Below are positions 7,687 through 16,108 of a stretch of 57,504 bases of DNA, piece after piece. The position numbers were made by a program, and so were the translations under genes. The stretch is taken from the IMG/VR virus record IMGVR_UViG_3300036792_000158, positions 1 through 57,504 of that record; one strand, written 5' to 3'. The notes beneath the pieces are model-generated. The model ran no database searches. It was not told the DNA's origin and saw only the letters and a list, made by a program, of their open reading frames with translations. This DNA comes from a virus. Positions within the stretch are counted from its first letter, which is position 1, and the number at the start of each line of letters is the position of its first letter.

Positions 7687-8162
7687 GCCGCCGCCCCAAG
7701 CTCTTTCGGCCGCTCGTAGGCGACCGCAGCGTGCGCCGCGCAATAGGGGCGGCCGCGCAGCGCGGCTTCGTCGCAATAGTGGAAGTCCCGCTGATCAGGA
7801 TGGCCGTGCGGCCAGGCGCAGCAGCCGGCGAGCGGCACCGGCGGGATGAACGCTGGCGGCGTCGGCGGACGCCGCGGTGACGGTTTGCGGGCCCACTGCA
7901 GACAAAGCCGATAGGCCCGGCCGATCACGGCGTTTTTGCTGACGCCGATCTCCGCGCCGGCGGCAGTGGCCGTCTTCCCGGCCTCGACCAGCTCGCGCAG
8001 CTTGCAGTCGTTCCGTTCCCAGAACTCGGATGCGATGAGTCCGCCTCGCAAACCGCGGCGCCGTCTTGGGACGTGATCAGCCGGCAGATAGCGGCCGCGA
8101 TAAAGCACAATATCGAGCCGTTCGTCCGCTGGCGGATTGTTGTGGCCGATGCCGACGGTCAT
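7683..8162 (-). CDS. GcrA-like cell cycle regulator
   Basis: This 159-residue protein has an N-terminal helix-turn-helix (EFWERNDCKLRELVEAG then AEIGVSKNAVIGRAYRL). A Pro-rich linker and a C-terminal Cys/His motif (CCAWPHG...FHYC...GRPYCAAH) follow. This is the layout of GcrA, the alphaproteobacterial cofactor that binds sigma-70 and methylated GANTC promoters. It begins at ATG 8162, overlapping the primase stop, and is followed by an adenine methyltransferase. It may redirect host cell-cycle transcription or phage promoters. It is strong evidence for an alphaproteobacterial host. Confidence 0.8.
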   Translation of the reverse strand: MTVGIGHNNPPADERLDIVLYRGRYLPADHVPRRRRGLRGGLIASEFWERNDCKLRELVEAGKTATAAGAEIGVSKNAVIGRAYRLCLQWARKPSPRRPPTPPAFIPPVPLAGCCAWPHGHPDQRDFHYCDEAALRGRPYCAAHAAVAYERPKELGAAA

Positions 8163-9292
8163 GCCGCCATCTCCCCGAGCAGCTGGCTGTTGAAGTCGTC
8201 GAATCGATCCGGCGGGAAGATCGCGTCGGCTTCGAGCCCGTGCCGGCGCCACCACCAGGCGGCATAGCGGGCGACGATCTGGCCGGTCTCGCCGTTGTCG
8301 CCGTAGATCAGCAGGTGATTGACCTCTGGCGGGATCCAGATGCTCGGTGCCCTCTCCTCGACCCGGGCGACGGGCACGCCCGCCGGCGGCTTCACAGGCG
8401 CGAACCACAGCCGCGGGCGCTGACCTGGCGGCGTGCGCTCGCGCCAGTGCGCCGGGAACCCCAAGCGAGCGGTGCCGCAGACCGCCCAGGTCGGCACGCC
8501 CAGGTTCAGCTCCATCGTGGCGGCGGCCGTCTCGACGCCTTCGGCCAGGCCGAGCAAGGGCCCGGCCGGGCGCAGCCGCACCGCACCGTCACCTAGATCG
8601 CCGAGCGACTTTTTCCGGGTGCTGACGGGCGCGCGGCTGTCGGCTGTGCCGGCGAACCATTTGTCCGACACCCATATGCGCTGGATCGCGATGATCTCGC
8701 CCTTGCTCGACGCGATCGGCGCCACCAGCGCCGGGAATTCGCGGCCCCGATACCAGCGGCCATCCTTTCGAGACTGCCACCGGCGCCAGCCGTCTTGTTC
8801 CTCTCGCGGCCCGTCGGCCGGCTCGGCATAGGGCAGTGCCTCGTGCGCGAACAATTCCAGCTTGTCGATCTGCCTTTGGCGAATCCCGCGCGAAATGAGA
8901 TAGAGGCGCCCGGGGCTCCAACTGGCGATCGGCACGCATTGATCGAGGATCCGGCGGATGTTCTCGCTGTGATCAATCTCCCGCTGCCGCGGTGCAGCGG
9001 CAGTCGCCGCCTCGTCCTTCGGCTTCAACTGGGGCAGACCCAGCAGCTCTTGTACGGCCTCGAGGAAATCGAGCCCGCGAACGGCCATCACATAGTCGAT
9101 CGCCGTGCCGTGGGCGCCGCAGCCGTGGCAGTGATAGAAGCCCTTGTCGACGACGATGGCGAACGAGGGCGTTTTCTCGTTGTGGAAGGGGCAGAGCCCG
9201 ACCAGCTCGCGGCCCTTCCGGCGCATCGGCACGTCGGCGGCAATTACGTCCCAACGCGTTCTGGCGCGTTCCAGATCGGACTCGGCGTACAT
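8159..9292 (-). CDS. DNA primase (CHC2 zinc finger and TOPRIM)
   Basis: This 377-residue protein has an N-terminal zinc-binding domain (CPFHNEKTPSF, then FYHCHGCGAHG, residues about 33-60). The TOPRIM-like segments are LLGLAEGVETAAAT and LLIYGDNGETG. DnaG-type primases lay down RNA primers for DNA synthesis. The helicase is on a separate gene downstream (4886-6094). ATG 9292 is favoured because the Zn domain begins close to it and it overlaps the upstream stop as TGATG. Confidence 0.85.
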   Translation of the reverse strand: MYAESDLERARTRWDVIAADVPMRRKGRELVGLCPFHNEKTPSFAIVVDKGFYHCHGCGAHGTAIDYVMAVRGLDFLEAVQELLGLPQLKPKDEAATAAAPRQREIDHSENIRRILDQCVPIASWSPGRLYLISRGIRQRQIDKLELFAHEALPYAEPADGPREEQDGWRRWQSRKDGRWYRGREFPALVAPIASSKGEIIAIQRIWVSDKWFAGTADSRAPVSTRKKSLGDLGDGAVRLRPAGPLLGLAEGVETAAATMELNLGVPTWAVCGTARLGFPAHWRERTPPGQRPRLWFAPVKPPAGVPVARVEERAPSIWIPPEVNHLLIYGDNGETGQIVARYAAWWWRRHGLEADAIFPPDRFDDFNSQLLGEMAA

Positions 9293-9546
9293 CACGCCAT
9301 CTCCCGAACAAGCGCGCGAGCGCGAGCGACGGTCTCTTTCGGCTTGGCGCCGCAGCCGACACAGGCATCGCCGCAATACGCGGGCGGGCCCTGTTCGACC
9401 CAGCACCGATCGCCGCCGTGACAGCCGGCCGGCGTACACATGGCGCGCAGCGGGCGCAGCTGGGCGAAGCGCTCGATTTGGGCTTCGCTGTAATGCTGGG
9501 ATGGGCCGAATAGCGGCGCGTTGCCGCCGTATCGCCGCGATCTCAT
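9292..9546 (-). CDS. Hypothetical Cys-rich protein
   Basis: This is an 84-residue protein with a cluster of cysteines and a histidine (CTPAGCHGGDRCW...YCGDACVGCG) that could bind one or two zinc ions. It directly precedes the primase gene with a TGATG junction. Function unknown. Confidence 0.5.
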   Translation of the reverse strand: MRSRRYGGNAPLFGPSQHYSEAQIERFAQLRPLRAMCTPAGCHGGDRCWVEQGPPAYCGDACVGCGAKPKETVARARALVREMA

Positions 9547-9654
9547 CGGCGATCTCCCGACGGGGCTATTTCAGCGCGCCGTTCCCAGCCCTTGTGCCTC
9601 TGCTCCGAAAAATCACCAGCTTTTGATCGCGCACGGTTGAATTTTTCGGCTGGA

Positions 9655-10287
9655 TCATATAAGTGATGGTTGCCGACCATGATTTGACGAGCCCTCGTCA
9701 TTGTGGTTCAGAGGCGCCGGGGTAGCAGCCGGCGCCTCTTTCTTTTGCGGAAGGAACAGCCTGCCGTCACCGCGCAGAGACGACGCGCGCGGGTTCAGCT
9801 TCGCCTCTGCCATCGCCCACAGCGCCAGCGCATCGGCGGCATTGTCATCGCCGCCGACATCCCAGCCGTAGGCCCGGCACATCTCGACCGTCGCGGCCTT
9901 TTTCGCGTCGCGGCCGCCGTGTCGAGCCGACCCGGTAAAGAACTTCGTGATCTCCGAGGGGCGCGACTCGCAGCACTCGATTCGCAACTCGAAGGCGATC
10001 GCCTCGACGATCCCCACCATCGCCAGCAGCCGGCGCAGCACCAGCGCGTTCATCGGCGGGCCGGTGCGTTTGCCGGGATGCGGGATGTAGGGCGACTCGA
10101 ACACGATCAGGCGGGGTTTCAGCTCGAAGCATCGGGCATTGAGCCAGTGGCGGAATTTCGCGATGACCTCGCCATTGCCACCGCGACCGCTGAAATCCCG
10201 CGCGCCCCATTGCAGGAGCGGCGGGTTCGCACCGGCCGGGCCGTGGGCCCAGCCGGTGACGGTCGCGGTGTCGAGGGCGAGGATCAT
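9655..10287 (-). CDS. RuvC-like Holliday junction resolvase
   Basis: This 210-residue protein starts with ILALDTATVTGWA, the first acidic strand of the RNase H fold of RuvC. A second acidic strand (LIVFESPYIP) and a third acidic site (WDVGGDDNAADALALW) follow, giving the usual Asp/Glu/Asp/Asp set. It would resolve branched DNA from recombination before packaging. The last 40 residues are a low-complexity tail. It lies upstream of the primase in the same orientation. Confidence 0.75.
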   Translation of the reverse strand: MILALDTATVTGWAHGPAGANPPLLQWGARDFSGRGGNGEVIAKFRHWLNARCFELKPRLIVFESPYIPHPGKRTGPPMNALVLRRLLAMVGIVEAIAFELRIECCESRPSEITKFFTGSARHGGRDAKKAATVEMCRAYGWDVGGDDNAADALALWAMAEAKLNPRASSLRGDGRLFLPQKKEAPAATPAPLNHNDEGSSNHGRQPSLI

Positions 10288-10298
10288 CGCTGGGGCGA

Positions 10299-10784
10299 TT
10301 ACGCGCCGGTGGTGGTGCCGCCGCCGCCGGTGCCGCCGCCGCCCGCCGCTGGCGTGTTTGCGACCACCGCCTGCGACAGCGAAGTGCTGTTCGCGTCGAT
10401 GCCGTCGGCGAGCTGTTGCAGCTGATCCGCCGTCACGGTGCCCGCCGCGGCCATATCCCGAAGTTCCTGGGACAGCTCGCTCAGCAGCGTATTGTTGCTT
10501 TGGATCACCGTCGTCTGCGCGGCGACCTTGCTCTGAAGCGTCTGGAAATCCATCGTCATCGTCTGCTCCAATTGTCTGAGCATCCTTTGCGTCTCCCCTT
10601 CATCCGGGCGGCGACGCTCGCTTTCCGCTGCGGAGGGAGTCGGTGGTGTGGGATCGGCCGGAAGCGAATATCCGGCCGCGGCCAGAGCCTCGATCACGCG
10701 ATCGGCGCGAAGCCGGCACCAGCCGGGCATCGAGTGTTGCGGCGCATCCCAAATGGCCGCGGCGATGATGTCGCGCAGTGGCAT
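10299..10784 (-). CDS. Hypothetical coiled-coil protein
   Basis: This is a 161-residue protein. A coiled-coil region (about residues 68-145) contains many Gln, Leu and Asn residues, and the C-terminus is rich in Gly and Thr. The N-terminal 40 residues are a separate small helical segment. The long coiled coil suggests oligomerisation. It overlaps the upstream stop by one base. Function unknown. Confidence 0.6.
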   Translation of the reverse strand: MPLRDIIAAAIWDAPQHSMPGWCRLRADRVIEALAAAGYSLPADPTPPTPSAAESERRRPDEGETQRMLRQLEQTMTMDFQTLQSKVAAQTTVIQSNNTLLSELSQELRDMAAAGTVTADQLQQLADGIDANSTSLSQAVVANTPAAGGGGTGGGGTTTGA

Positions 10785-11272
10785 CAGGCGCGCTTCCTTC
10801 TCTTTTGTGCCTTGCGGCTAAGCTCGATCGCCTGCTGGACTGTCACGCTGTCGTCCGGCATGAACGGGAACAGGAATTGATTTTTGATGCGCTGATCGCG
10901 AATGCGCACATTGGTTCGTCTGACGAGCGCGACTTTCGTTTCGACATAGGCGGTCAGATCAGACCTGACCGCGTTGGCGTATTTGATGATCGGCTTTGGT
11001 CCGAGGTCAGAATGTCCGCTGATGTAGGCGGGCGCCGGCAGGCCCGGCAAATCCAGTTGTGACTTTGGCCCTTCGCCGGTCTCCTCTGGATCAAGAATGC
11101 GACGCGTCGCATCGGCGAGCGCGCGAAGATGCCCACGATCTGCCGCGGCGTCCTCGTCTTGGCGAAGTTCTTCGGGGTATAGCTCGCGCGCTACGGCCAG
11201 AATATCCCGCGGCGCGGCTCGACCGCGATCAGTCGCCACGTCGATGCAGTGAAACCATTTAACGGCTTCCAC
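10784..11272 (-). CDS. Hypothetical protein
   Basis: This is a 162-residue protein with a very basic C-terminus (SRKAQKRRKRA). The N-terminal half is acidic and helical. It overlaps the end of the ParB-like gene upstream by 14 bases. Function unknown; the basic tail suggests nucleic acid contact. Confidence 0.6.
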   Translation of the reverse strand: MEAVKWFHCIDVATDRGRAAPRDILAVARELYPEELRQDEDAAADRGHLRALADATRRILDPEETGEGPKSQLDLPGLPAPAYISGHSDLGPKPIIKYANAVRSDLTAYVETKVALVRRTNVRIRDQRIKNQFLFPFMPDDSVTVQQAIELSRKAQKRRKRA

Positions 11273-12131
11273 GATGAGCCTCCCACAGTCGGGTAAAGTC
11301 CAGAAACCACGCCGCCGCCGCGTCGAAGCTTTTGTCGATCAGCTCGTCGAGATAGCGGCCGGAACCATCGTGTGACGGCAGCGAGGCGATGTAGTCGGCT
11401 GGTGAAATTTCGACAGTGCCGAGCGCCTCGATCGCCTCAATGACCTGGAAATAGACGTTGGTCTGAGCCGCGGCGGCGCGTTCTTCTTCGATGCTACGGC
11501 CGTCGTATATTTTCCCGTCACGAGCCACCACGCCGCGCCCACTCTCCCTCGCAAGCTTCCGCGCGGCGGCCGCCGTCGGGCGTTTCACCAGCTCGCGCTG
11601 CTCCGGTTCCGGCTTGCGTGCTATCTCGGCGGCAGCGCTGACTGCGATCTCACCGCGCTCGACGGCCCCGCCCAGCTCGGGGACGCCGTGCCGCTGCACC
11701 ACCGCTGCGTTTCGGACAGAACGATCACTCACCGAGAGCATTTGCGCCGCGCCGGCTTGCGACACTTTCGGCAAATCTGCCGAAGGTTGAAGGTCCGTGC
11801 GCTCGCCCTGCCGCATGGTGGCGATCCGCGCCGCGACCATCGCCCGCTGGCTCTCGTCGAGATGACGCCGCCGCAGATTTCGCGAGATGACAAAATCGAG
11901 TGGATCGCCGTCGCTGAAAGGCGCGAACCGTGGCGCCACTTCTGCGATCAAGCACGCGCGATAGCGGTTGCGCCCATCGAGAATTTTGCCGTCGAGTAAC
12001 ACGATCTCATCGCGCAACCCTTTCGCGGCAATGTCGTCTGCCAGCTCGATCAATTCTCGCTCTGATAGCAGCGGGAAAATGCTGGCGAGCGGGTGATCGT
12101 CGAGAACGATCAGGCGGCCATCGTCGGGCAT
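11259..12131 (-). CDS. ParB/Srx-domain protein
   Basis: This 290-residue protein has an N-terminal ParB nuclease-like fold. Its signature is GLRDEIVLLDGKILDGRNRY near residues 38-57, with the DGRNR loop. A central HTH-like helical region (SQAGAAQMLSVSDRSVRNA) follows. The C-terminal part is unassigned. No ParA partner is present, so plasmid-type partition is not implied; such phage proteins may act in replication, regulation or DNA modification. ATG 12131 overlaps the HNH stop as TGATG. Confidence 0.75.
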   Translation of the reverse strand: MPDDGRLIVLDDHPLASIFPLLSERELIELADDIAAKGLRDEIVLLDGKILDGRNRYRACLIAEVAPRFAPFSDGDPLDFVISRNLRRRHLDESQRAMVAARIATMRQGERTDLQPSADLPKVSQAGAAQMLSVSDRSVRNAAVVQRHGVPELGGAVERGEIAVSAAAEIARKPEPEQRELVKRPTAAAARKLARESGRGVVARDGKIYDGRSIEEERAAAAQTNVYFQVIEAIEALGTVEISPADYIASLPSHDGSGRYLDELIDKSFDAAAAWFLDFTRLWEAHRGSR

Positions 12132-12475
12132 CAGGCCGCCTCCTCTCTCGCGGTGGCGTGCGGCGACATCGACCGGCTGCCGAACCAAACCCCGTCGGGT
12201 CGCACGCGGAAGCGATAGCGCCAGTCTTTGATCACCTGCCGCACGTCGCGGCCTTGGCTCCGGGCGACAGCCCTGGCACACGCCAGGGCGCCGATGCAGT
12301 GGCCGCACTCCGCGCGGAGCTGATTGCAGCGGTGACACGATGGCCGCAGGTTCGACGGGTCATCGTCACCCAGCATCGCCTTCGGCAGAATGTGATCGCG
12401 GGTCCGCGTCGCGTCTTTGTGAGCGCGCCGCCTATTCGGGCGGCTCATGCGGCGCCGGCAGTAGGCGCATCGCAT
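12131..12475 (-). CDS. HNH endonuclease
   Basis: This 114-residue protein has a compact HNH fold with an N-terminal CAYCRRRM zinc knuckle, a catalytic RDHILPKAMLG and NLRPSCHRCN. It could act in replication, recombination or packaging; HNH proteins often assist terminase, but this gene sits in the early block. Start ATG 12475 overlaps the upstream stop. Confidence 0.8.
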   Translation of the reverse strand: MRCAYCRRRMSRPNRRRAHKDATRTRDHILPKAMLGDDDPSNLRPSCHRCNQLRAECGHCIGALACARAVARSQGRDVRQVIKDWRYRFRVRPDGVWFGSRSMSPHATAREEAA

Positions 12476-13110
12476 CAATGCACCTGCTGATTGTCGCCGC
12501 TCCCACCGGCTTCACCCGCCGCAGCGGCAGGCTCGCGGCTCTTCTTGCCCGACCCGCGCGGCCGACCGCGCGGCCGCCCGCCGTTGGCGCCGGCGGCTCG
12601 GGCCGCCTCGGCGGCGCCGGGCGTCTTCGCCGTGCTGGCAGCGATCTCGGCCTGGCCGCGCAGCCAGGCGGTGTCCCAGCGGGTGTAAGCCTCGGTGCCC
12701 GGCGTGTAGGAATTGCTGTCGCGCCGGCGCCCGCCCTTCCCGGCCTCGAACCCTTCGTTGTCGATGCGCTTCAGCTCGTGGATGTTCAGCGCGGCCACGC
12801 CGGGCTCGTCCGTCTCCAAATCCATCGACGCCTGGAAGCCGACCGGCTTGTGCCGCCAGGCCATCATGCGCCGATACCAGGTCTCCTCGTGCTCGCGGAT
12901 CTCGCCCGACTTCTCGGAATCCTTCCGGGTGCGGTCGAACGCGGCGAGCGGGATGCCGGCGGCCTTGATCGACGCGCGCAGGTTCTTGCGGGCGTCGACG
13001 GCCGCCCGAACCTCGTTATCGGCGTCGGCGTAGCGGTCGAGAAATTCGAGATACGTCGCCTGCGTTACGTTGGAGCCCGGCATCTGCCGGCTCGCCAATG
13101 CGTCGGCCAT
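12475..13110 (-). CDS. Hypothetical protein with AT-hook-like tail
   Basis: This 211-residue protein has a helical N-terminal two thirds and a C-terminal GGRPRGRPRGSGKK segment typical of AT-hook DNA-binding tails. A strong ribosome binding site (GGGAGGG) precedes the ATG. It is the second gene of the leftward early operon behind the Xre regulator. It is probably a DNA-associated early protein. Function unknown. Confidence 0.65.
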   Translation of the reverse strand: MADALASRQMPGSNVTQATYLEFLDRYADADNEVRAAVDARKNLRASIKAAGIPLAAFDRTRKDSEKSGEIREHEETWYRRMMAWRHKPVGFQASMDLETDEPGVAALNIHELKRIDNEGFEAGKGGRRRDSNSYTPGTEAYTRWDTAWLRGQAEIAASTAKTPGAAEAARAAGANGGRPRGRPRGSGKKSREPAAAAGEAGGSGDNQQVH

Positions 13111-13140
13111 ATGAGCCCTCCCGTGGGTGGGCCGACGTCA

Positions 13141-13434
13141 TCAAGCACCCGCAGAGCGATCGGCGTCGCCCGGCGGACTCCATTGGATGATGGCGTCGGC
13201 TTTGATTTTGTTTCCGGCCGCCTTGAGCAGCTTTCGCGTCATGGCGAGCGAAGGTTTCAGCGTGCCAGCCTCGATTCGGCTGATCGTGCTGGTCGTTACG
13301 CCTGCCCGGCGCGCCAGCTCGGCCATTCTCATGTCGTTGTTTTTCCGCCGAAAGGTGGTCAGCGGGTGCTCGCCTGCGAGGGGTTGGCCGGGCTTTTCCG
13401 AGCGGTCGGGCATGGCCGCGAGGTTGCTATCCAT
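13141..13434 (-). CDS. Xre-family transcriptional regulator (leftward)
   Basis: This 97-residue protein has a classical Xre/Cro helix-turn-helix (MAELARRAGVTTSTISRIEAG). It is transcribed leftward, divergent from a second Xre gene at 13547, with about 110 bp between them containing inverted repeats. It is the first gene of the early/replication block. It may be the Cro-like or repressor partner of the switch; which one is lysogenic cannot be decided from sequence. ATG 13434 is used; a TTG at 13449 is an alternative. Confidence 0.75.
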   Translation of the reverse strand: MDSNLAAMPDRSEKPGQPLAGEHPLTTFRRKNNDMRMAELARRAGVTTSTISRIEAGTLKPSLAMTRKLLKAAGNKIKADAIIQWSPPGDADRSAGA

Positions 13435-13546
13435 GAAATGACGAGTCAAGCGTCATTGCATCAGAAGAAACGAGTCCTCGAAAAATCGTTTGACAACTCG
13501 TTGCGTGCCGCGCAACACACGGGCGGGGAACTCGCGGCAATGGGCA
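13435..13546. promoter_or_regulatory. Divergent promoter/operator region of the genetic switch
   Basis: The spacer between the two Xre genes holds an inverted repeat ATGACG(7)CGTCAT beginning at 13437. A second inverted pair, AACGAGT...ACTCGTT, follows at about 13468-13502. A TTGACA hexamer at about 13490 fits a rightward -35 box; the -10 is weak. These are likely operators for the two regulators. Confidence 0.5.
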
Positions 13547-13873
13547 ATGAAGCGCTTTAAGAAATCGGGCACCCCGCTGCCTCACTACATGCGGGCATGG
13601 CGCGAGGCCCGAGGCATCTCGCTAGACGAGATGACGCGCCGGATCGGGCTCTCGAAACCGTCGCTCAGCCGGATCGAGAACGGCAAAACGCCGTACTATC
13701 AGGACGTGCTTGAAGCTTACGCCGAAGTATTAGATTGCACACCCGGCGATCTATTGACACGCAAGCCCACCGACCCGGAAGAACTGTGGGCGGTCTGGGA
13801 TACGCTGCGGGAGGAGGCCAAGCCCGTAGGGATTCGCCTGCTGAAAGCGCTGGCGGCAAACGGCACCGGATAG
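13547..13873 (+). CDS. Xre-family transcriptional regulator (rightward)
   Basis: This 108-residue protein has an Xre helix-turn-helix (ISLDEMTRRIGLSKPSLSRIENGK) at about residues 22-45. A short helical C-terminus follows. It is the first rightward gene after the switch region and leads toward the Xis-like and integrase genes, so it may be the lysogenic repressor. The start at 13547 has only a weak ribosome binding site. No RecA-type self-cleavage domain is present, so induction would need another route. Confidence 0.75.
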   Translation: MKRFKKSGTPLPHYMRAWREARGISLDEMTRRIGLSKPSLSRIENGKTPYYQDVLEAYAEVLDCTPGDLLTRKPTDPEELWAVWDTLREEAKPVGIRLLKALAANGTG

Positions 13874-13996
13874 GGCCGCCGAAACCCCTCAAATTCTACG
13901 ATATTTTTTCGCCGAACGGTTGCATCGTGAGAAACGATCAGCGTAGCGTGAGGCGCCCCGAAAGGGCCAAAGAACCGCAAGCGAGGGAGCGCCCCC

Positions 13997-14287
13997 ATGT
14001 CCACCGCCGACGTCGCCGAGGCTCGTTTCGACGCAATCCCGGGGCAAGGATTGGGCCCCCTGCCAGCGCATCTGCGTCGCGTCCGGGATCTGGTCGCCTT
14101 CGCCGATCGCATCCCCGAGCATCGGGTAATGTCTGCCATCAGCGAATATGGCCGGCGCCTCGGTGATCTGCCCGCCGAAGGGGTCGAGAATCAACGGGCG
14201 CGTTATCTCGTCGTGATCGGCGCGCTTGTAAATCGGGCCATGTTTGAGCTGCTGCAGCTCCCCCGAGACGCCAATCATGTTCTCTGA
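13997..14287 (+). CDS. Hypothetical protein
   Basis: This is a 96-residue helical protein preceded by a good ribosome binding site (GAGGGAG). No recognised domain is present. It lies between the rightward repressor and the Xis-like gene, suggesting a role in lysogeny control. Confidence 0.5.
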   Translation: MSTADVAEARFDAIPGQGLGPLPAHLRRVRDLVAFADRIPEHRVMSAISEYGRRLGDLPAEGVENQRARYLVVIGALVNRAMFELLQLPRDANHVL

Positions 14288-14380
14288 TTGATTTTCGTTG
14301 GGTGCAACGACGGGGCTTGACATCGTTTCCTCTGACGCAACAACATCGGGCTCTCTCCGTCCCCCACGGCAGAGCTGCGA

Positions 14381-14692
14381 ATGCCCGATACGATCGAAGA
14401 CATCGCCCCCCGCTGCGCCAGCAGCGCGCTCCCGTCGAGCCTGCCGCCGCGCGGTCTGTCGCGGCTGCAGGCGGCGGAATACATCGGCGTCGGAGTGACG
14501 AAATTCGATGAGATGGTCGCCGACGGCCGGATGCCGAAGCCGAAGCGGATCGACGGCCCGACCCGCGATGCGCCGAGGCGCACCGGCCGCGTGATCTGGG
14601 ATAGGGTGCAGCTCGACGAGGCGTTCTCGCTGCTAGATCAAGATCCCGAGGTCGAGACCGCGTCGGGCGGCAATAAGTGGGACAAGCTATGA
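14381..14692 (+). CDS. AlpA/excisionase-like DNA-binding protein
   Basis: This 103-residue protein has a winged helix-turn-helix of the MerR/AlpA/Xis type (LSRLQAAEYIGVGVTKFDEMVADGRMP, shown here in outline at about residues 26-52). The conserved pattern is a helix, then GVG(V)TKF, then a GRMPKPKR wing. Such proteins bend DNA near att sites or regulate the integrase. It overlaps the integrase start as ATGA, so the two are co-translated. Confidence 0.7.
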   Translation: MPDTIEDIAPRCASSALPSSLPPRGLSRLQAAEYIGVGVTKFDEMVADGRMPKPKRIDGPTRDAPRRTGRVIWDRVQLDEAFSLLDQDPEVETASGGNKWDKL

Positions 14693-15936
14693 AGGTGCGC
14701 CTGGCCGACGGCAGCGGCACCCGCGAATATCGGTATCTGTGGGCCGACGTCGACCGCTGGGGCAACGAGCGCGTCTACTTCAAGCGCAAGGGCAAGGCCA
14801 AGGTCCGGTTGCAGGCGAAGCCCGGCACGGCCGAATTCGACGACGAATACAACGCGATCTTCGCCGGCGCGCCGATCGTGAAGCGAGCGCCTCAAACGAG
14901 AGCGCAAAAAGTTACGTGCCCGCAATCGCTTTGCTGGCTTGCCCAGCAGTATTACGCGTCGGCGCCGTTTCTCGCGCTCGACGCCAGCACGCGCAAAGTC
15001 CGCCGCGCCATTCTCGACGGCATCTGTGATCTGACGATCGAAGGCGAGCGCGTCGGCGACTTCCCTTACGCCCAGATGCGGCCGCGAGACGTGGCGAAGC
15101 TGCGCGATCAGAAGGCCGATTTCCCCGAGGCGGCGAACGGCCGGGTGAAGGCGCTGCGGGCGCTGTTCCGTTGGGCCACGTCCCCGGAATACGGCCATGC
15201 CGAAAGCAACCCTGCGCGCGAGGTTGCCTATCTTGCCTCCAACAACCCCGACGGCTTCCGCACGTGGTCGATCGAAGAAATCGAGCAATTCGAACGGCAC
15301 CACCCGATCGGCAGCAAGCCGCGGCTCGCCCTCGATCTGCTGCTGCTGAGCGGCGTCCGACGCAGCGACGTGATCCGCCTGGGCCCGCAAATGGAGCGCT
15401 GGGCCATCGAGCGGCTCGACGACGGCACCACCGTCCGCGTGCAGAAGCTCATCTTCTCCGAATTCAAGGGCCGCCGGCGCATCGAGAAAAAGCACGAGCT
15501 GCCGATCCTGTCGCGCCTGCGCGCCTCGATCGACGCCACGCCGTCGGGGCAGCTCAACTACCTTGTGACCGAGCGCGGCCAGCCCTACACCCGCGCCGGG
15601 TTCGGGAATTGGTTCGCCCGCCAGTGCCGTCTCGCCGGCCTCACGGGTCTATCGGCGCATGGGCTCCGCAAGGCCGGGGCGACGATCGCCGCCGAGCTTG
15701 GCGCGACCGAGGCGCAGCTGATGGCGCTCTACGGCTGGGAGTCGACGAAGCAGGCCGGCATCTATACGAAGCGCGCCCGCCGGCAGCGGCTCGAAGCCGA
15801 GGCATCCCATCTGTTGCAGGGACAGCAACGGCCGTCGGGCTCGATCAGCGGCCGTTTTGGACGGAGCGAGAACGAAACACTCCCACCTGGACAGGCAGTG
15901 TCTTCCGGTGGGAGTTTCAGGGGAAAAAAGCGATGA
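14689..15936 (+). CDS. int: Tyrosine recombinase (phage integrase)
   Basis: This 415-residue integrase has the catalytic residues of the family. Arg224 lies in LLSGVRRSDVIRL, and His324-x-x-Arg327 in AHGLRKAGAT. A Trp takes the place of the usual third His (YGWES), and Tyr359 in GIYTKR is the nucleophile. An N-terminal arm-binding region and a core-binding domain precede the catalytic domain. It inserts the phage genome at attP. ATG 14689 is chosen because it overlaps the Xis-like stop; GTG 14677 is in frame. The gene shows the phage is temperate. Confidence 0.93.
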   Translation: MKVRLADGSGTREYRYLWADVDRWGNERVYFKRKGKAKVRLQAKPGTAEFDDEYNAIFAGAPIVKRAPQTRAQKVTCPQSLCWLAQQYYASAPFLALDASTRKVRRAILDGICDLTIEGERVGDFPYAQMRPRDVAKLRDQKADFPEAANGRVKALRALFRWATSPEYGHAESNPAREVAYLASNNPDGFRTWSIEEIEQFERHHPIGSKPRLALDLLLLSGVRRSDVIRLGPQMERWAIERLDDGTTVRVQKLIFSEFKGRRRIEKKHELPILSRLRASIDATPSGQLNYLVTERGQPYTRAGFGNWFARQCRLAGLTGLSAHGLRKAGATIAAELGATEAQLMALYGWESTKQAGIYTKRARRQRLEAEASHLLQGQQRPSGSISGRFGRSENETLPPGQAVSSGGSFRGKKR

Positions 15937-16070
15937 AATTCAATGGCGTTTTTTGGGAGTGGTGCCCAGGGGCGGAGTTTAGACCTCACGCGAAATCAAC
16001 GCCTTGGGTTTTTGGTGGGAGTGTTGCGGTCTCGCGCAACTCCGCCGATTTCCGCAACGTAGGCTCCCAC
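15879..16070. other. Probable attP region with repeated GTGGGAGT arm-like sites
   Basis: The 8-mer GTGGGAGT or its complement occurs at 15879-15886 (inverted), 15908-15915, 16015-16022 and 16064-16070 (inverted, partial), with a near copy at 15953-15960. It begins in the last codons of the integrase gene and fills the gap behind it. The segment GGTGCCCAGGGGCGGAG (15961-15977) resembles the 3' end of a tRNA gene, a common att core. The first inverted pair also makes a hairpin that could end integrase transcription. Confidence 0.55.
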
Positions 16071-16108
16071 TCGCTTAGCACCCGATTCGACGTCGGCGGG
16101 GGTTGCTT

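Noticed and set aside
11259-12131. Plasmid-type partition system from the ParB-like gene
   Set aside because: No ParA gene is present and an integrase is, so a plasmid-prophage partition locus is not supported.
13889-14323. 144-residue minus-strand frame opposite the 13997 gene
   Set aside because: The plus-strand frame has a good ribosome binding site and fits the gene order; the minus frame is a shadow.
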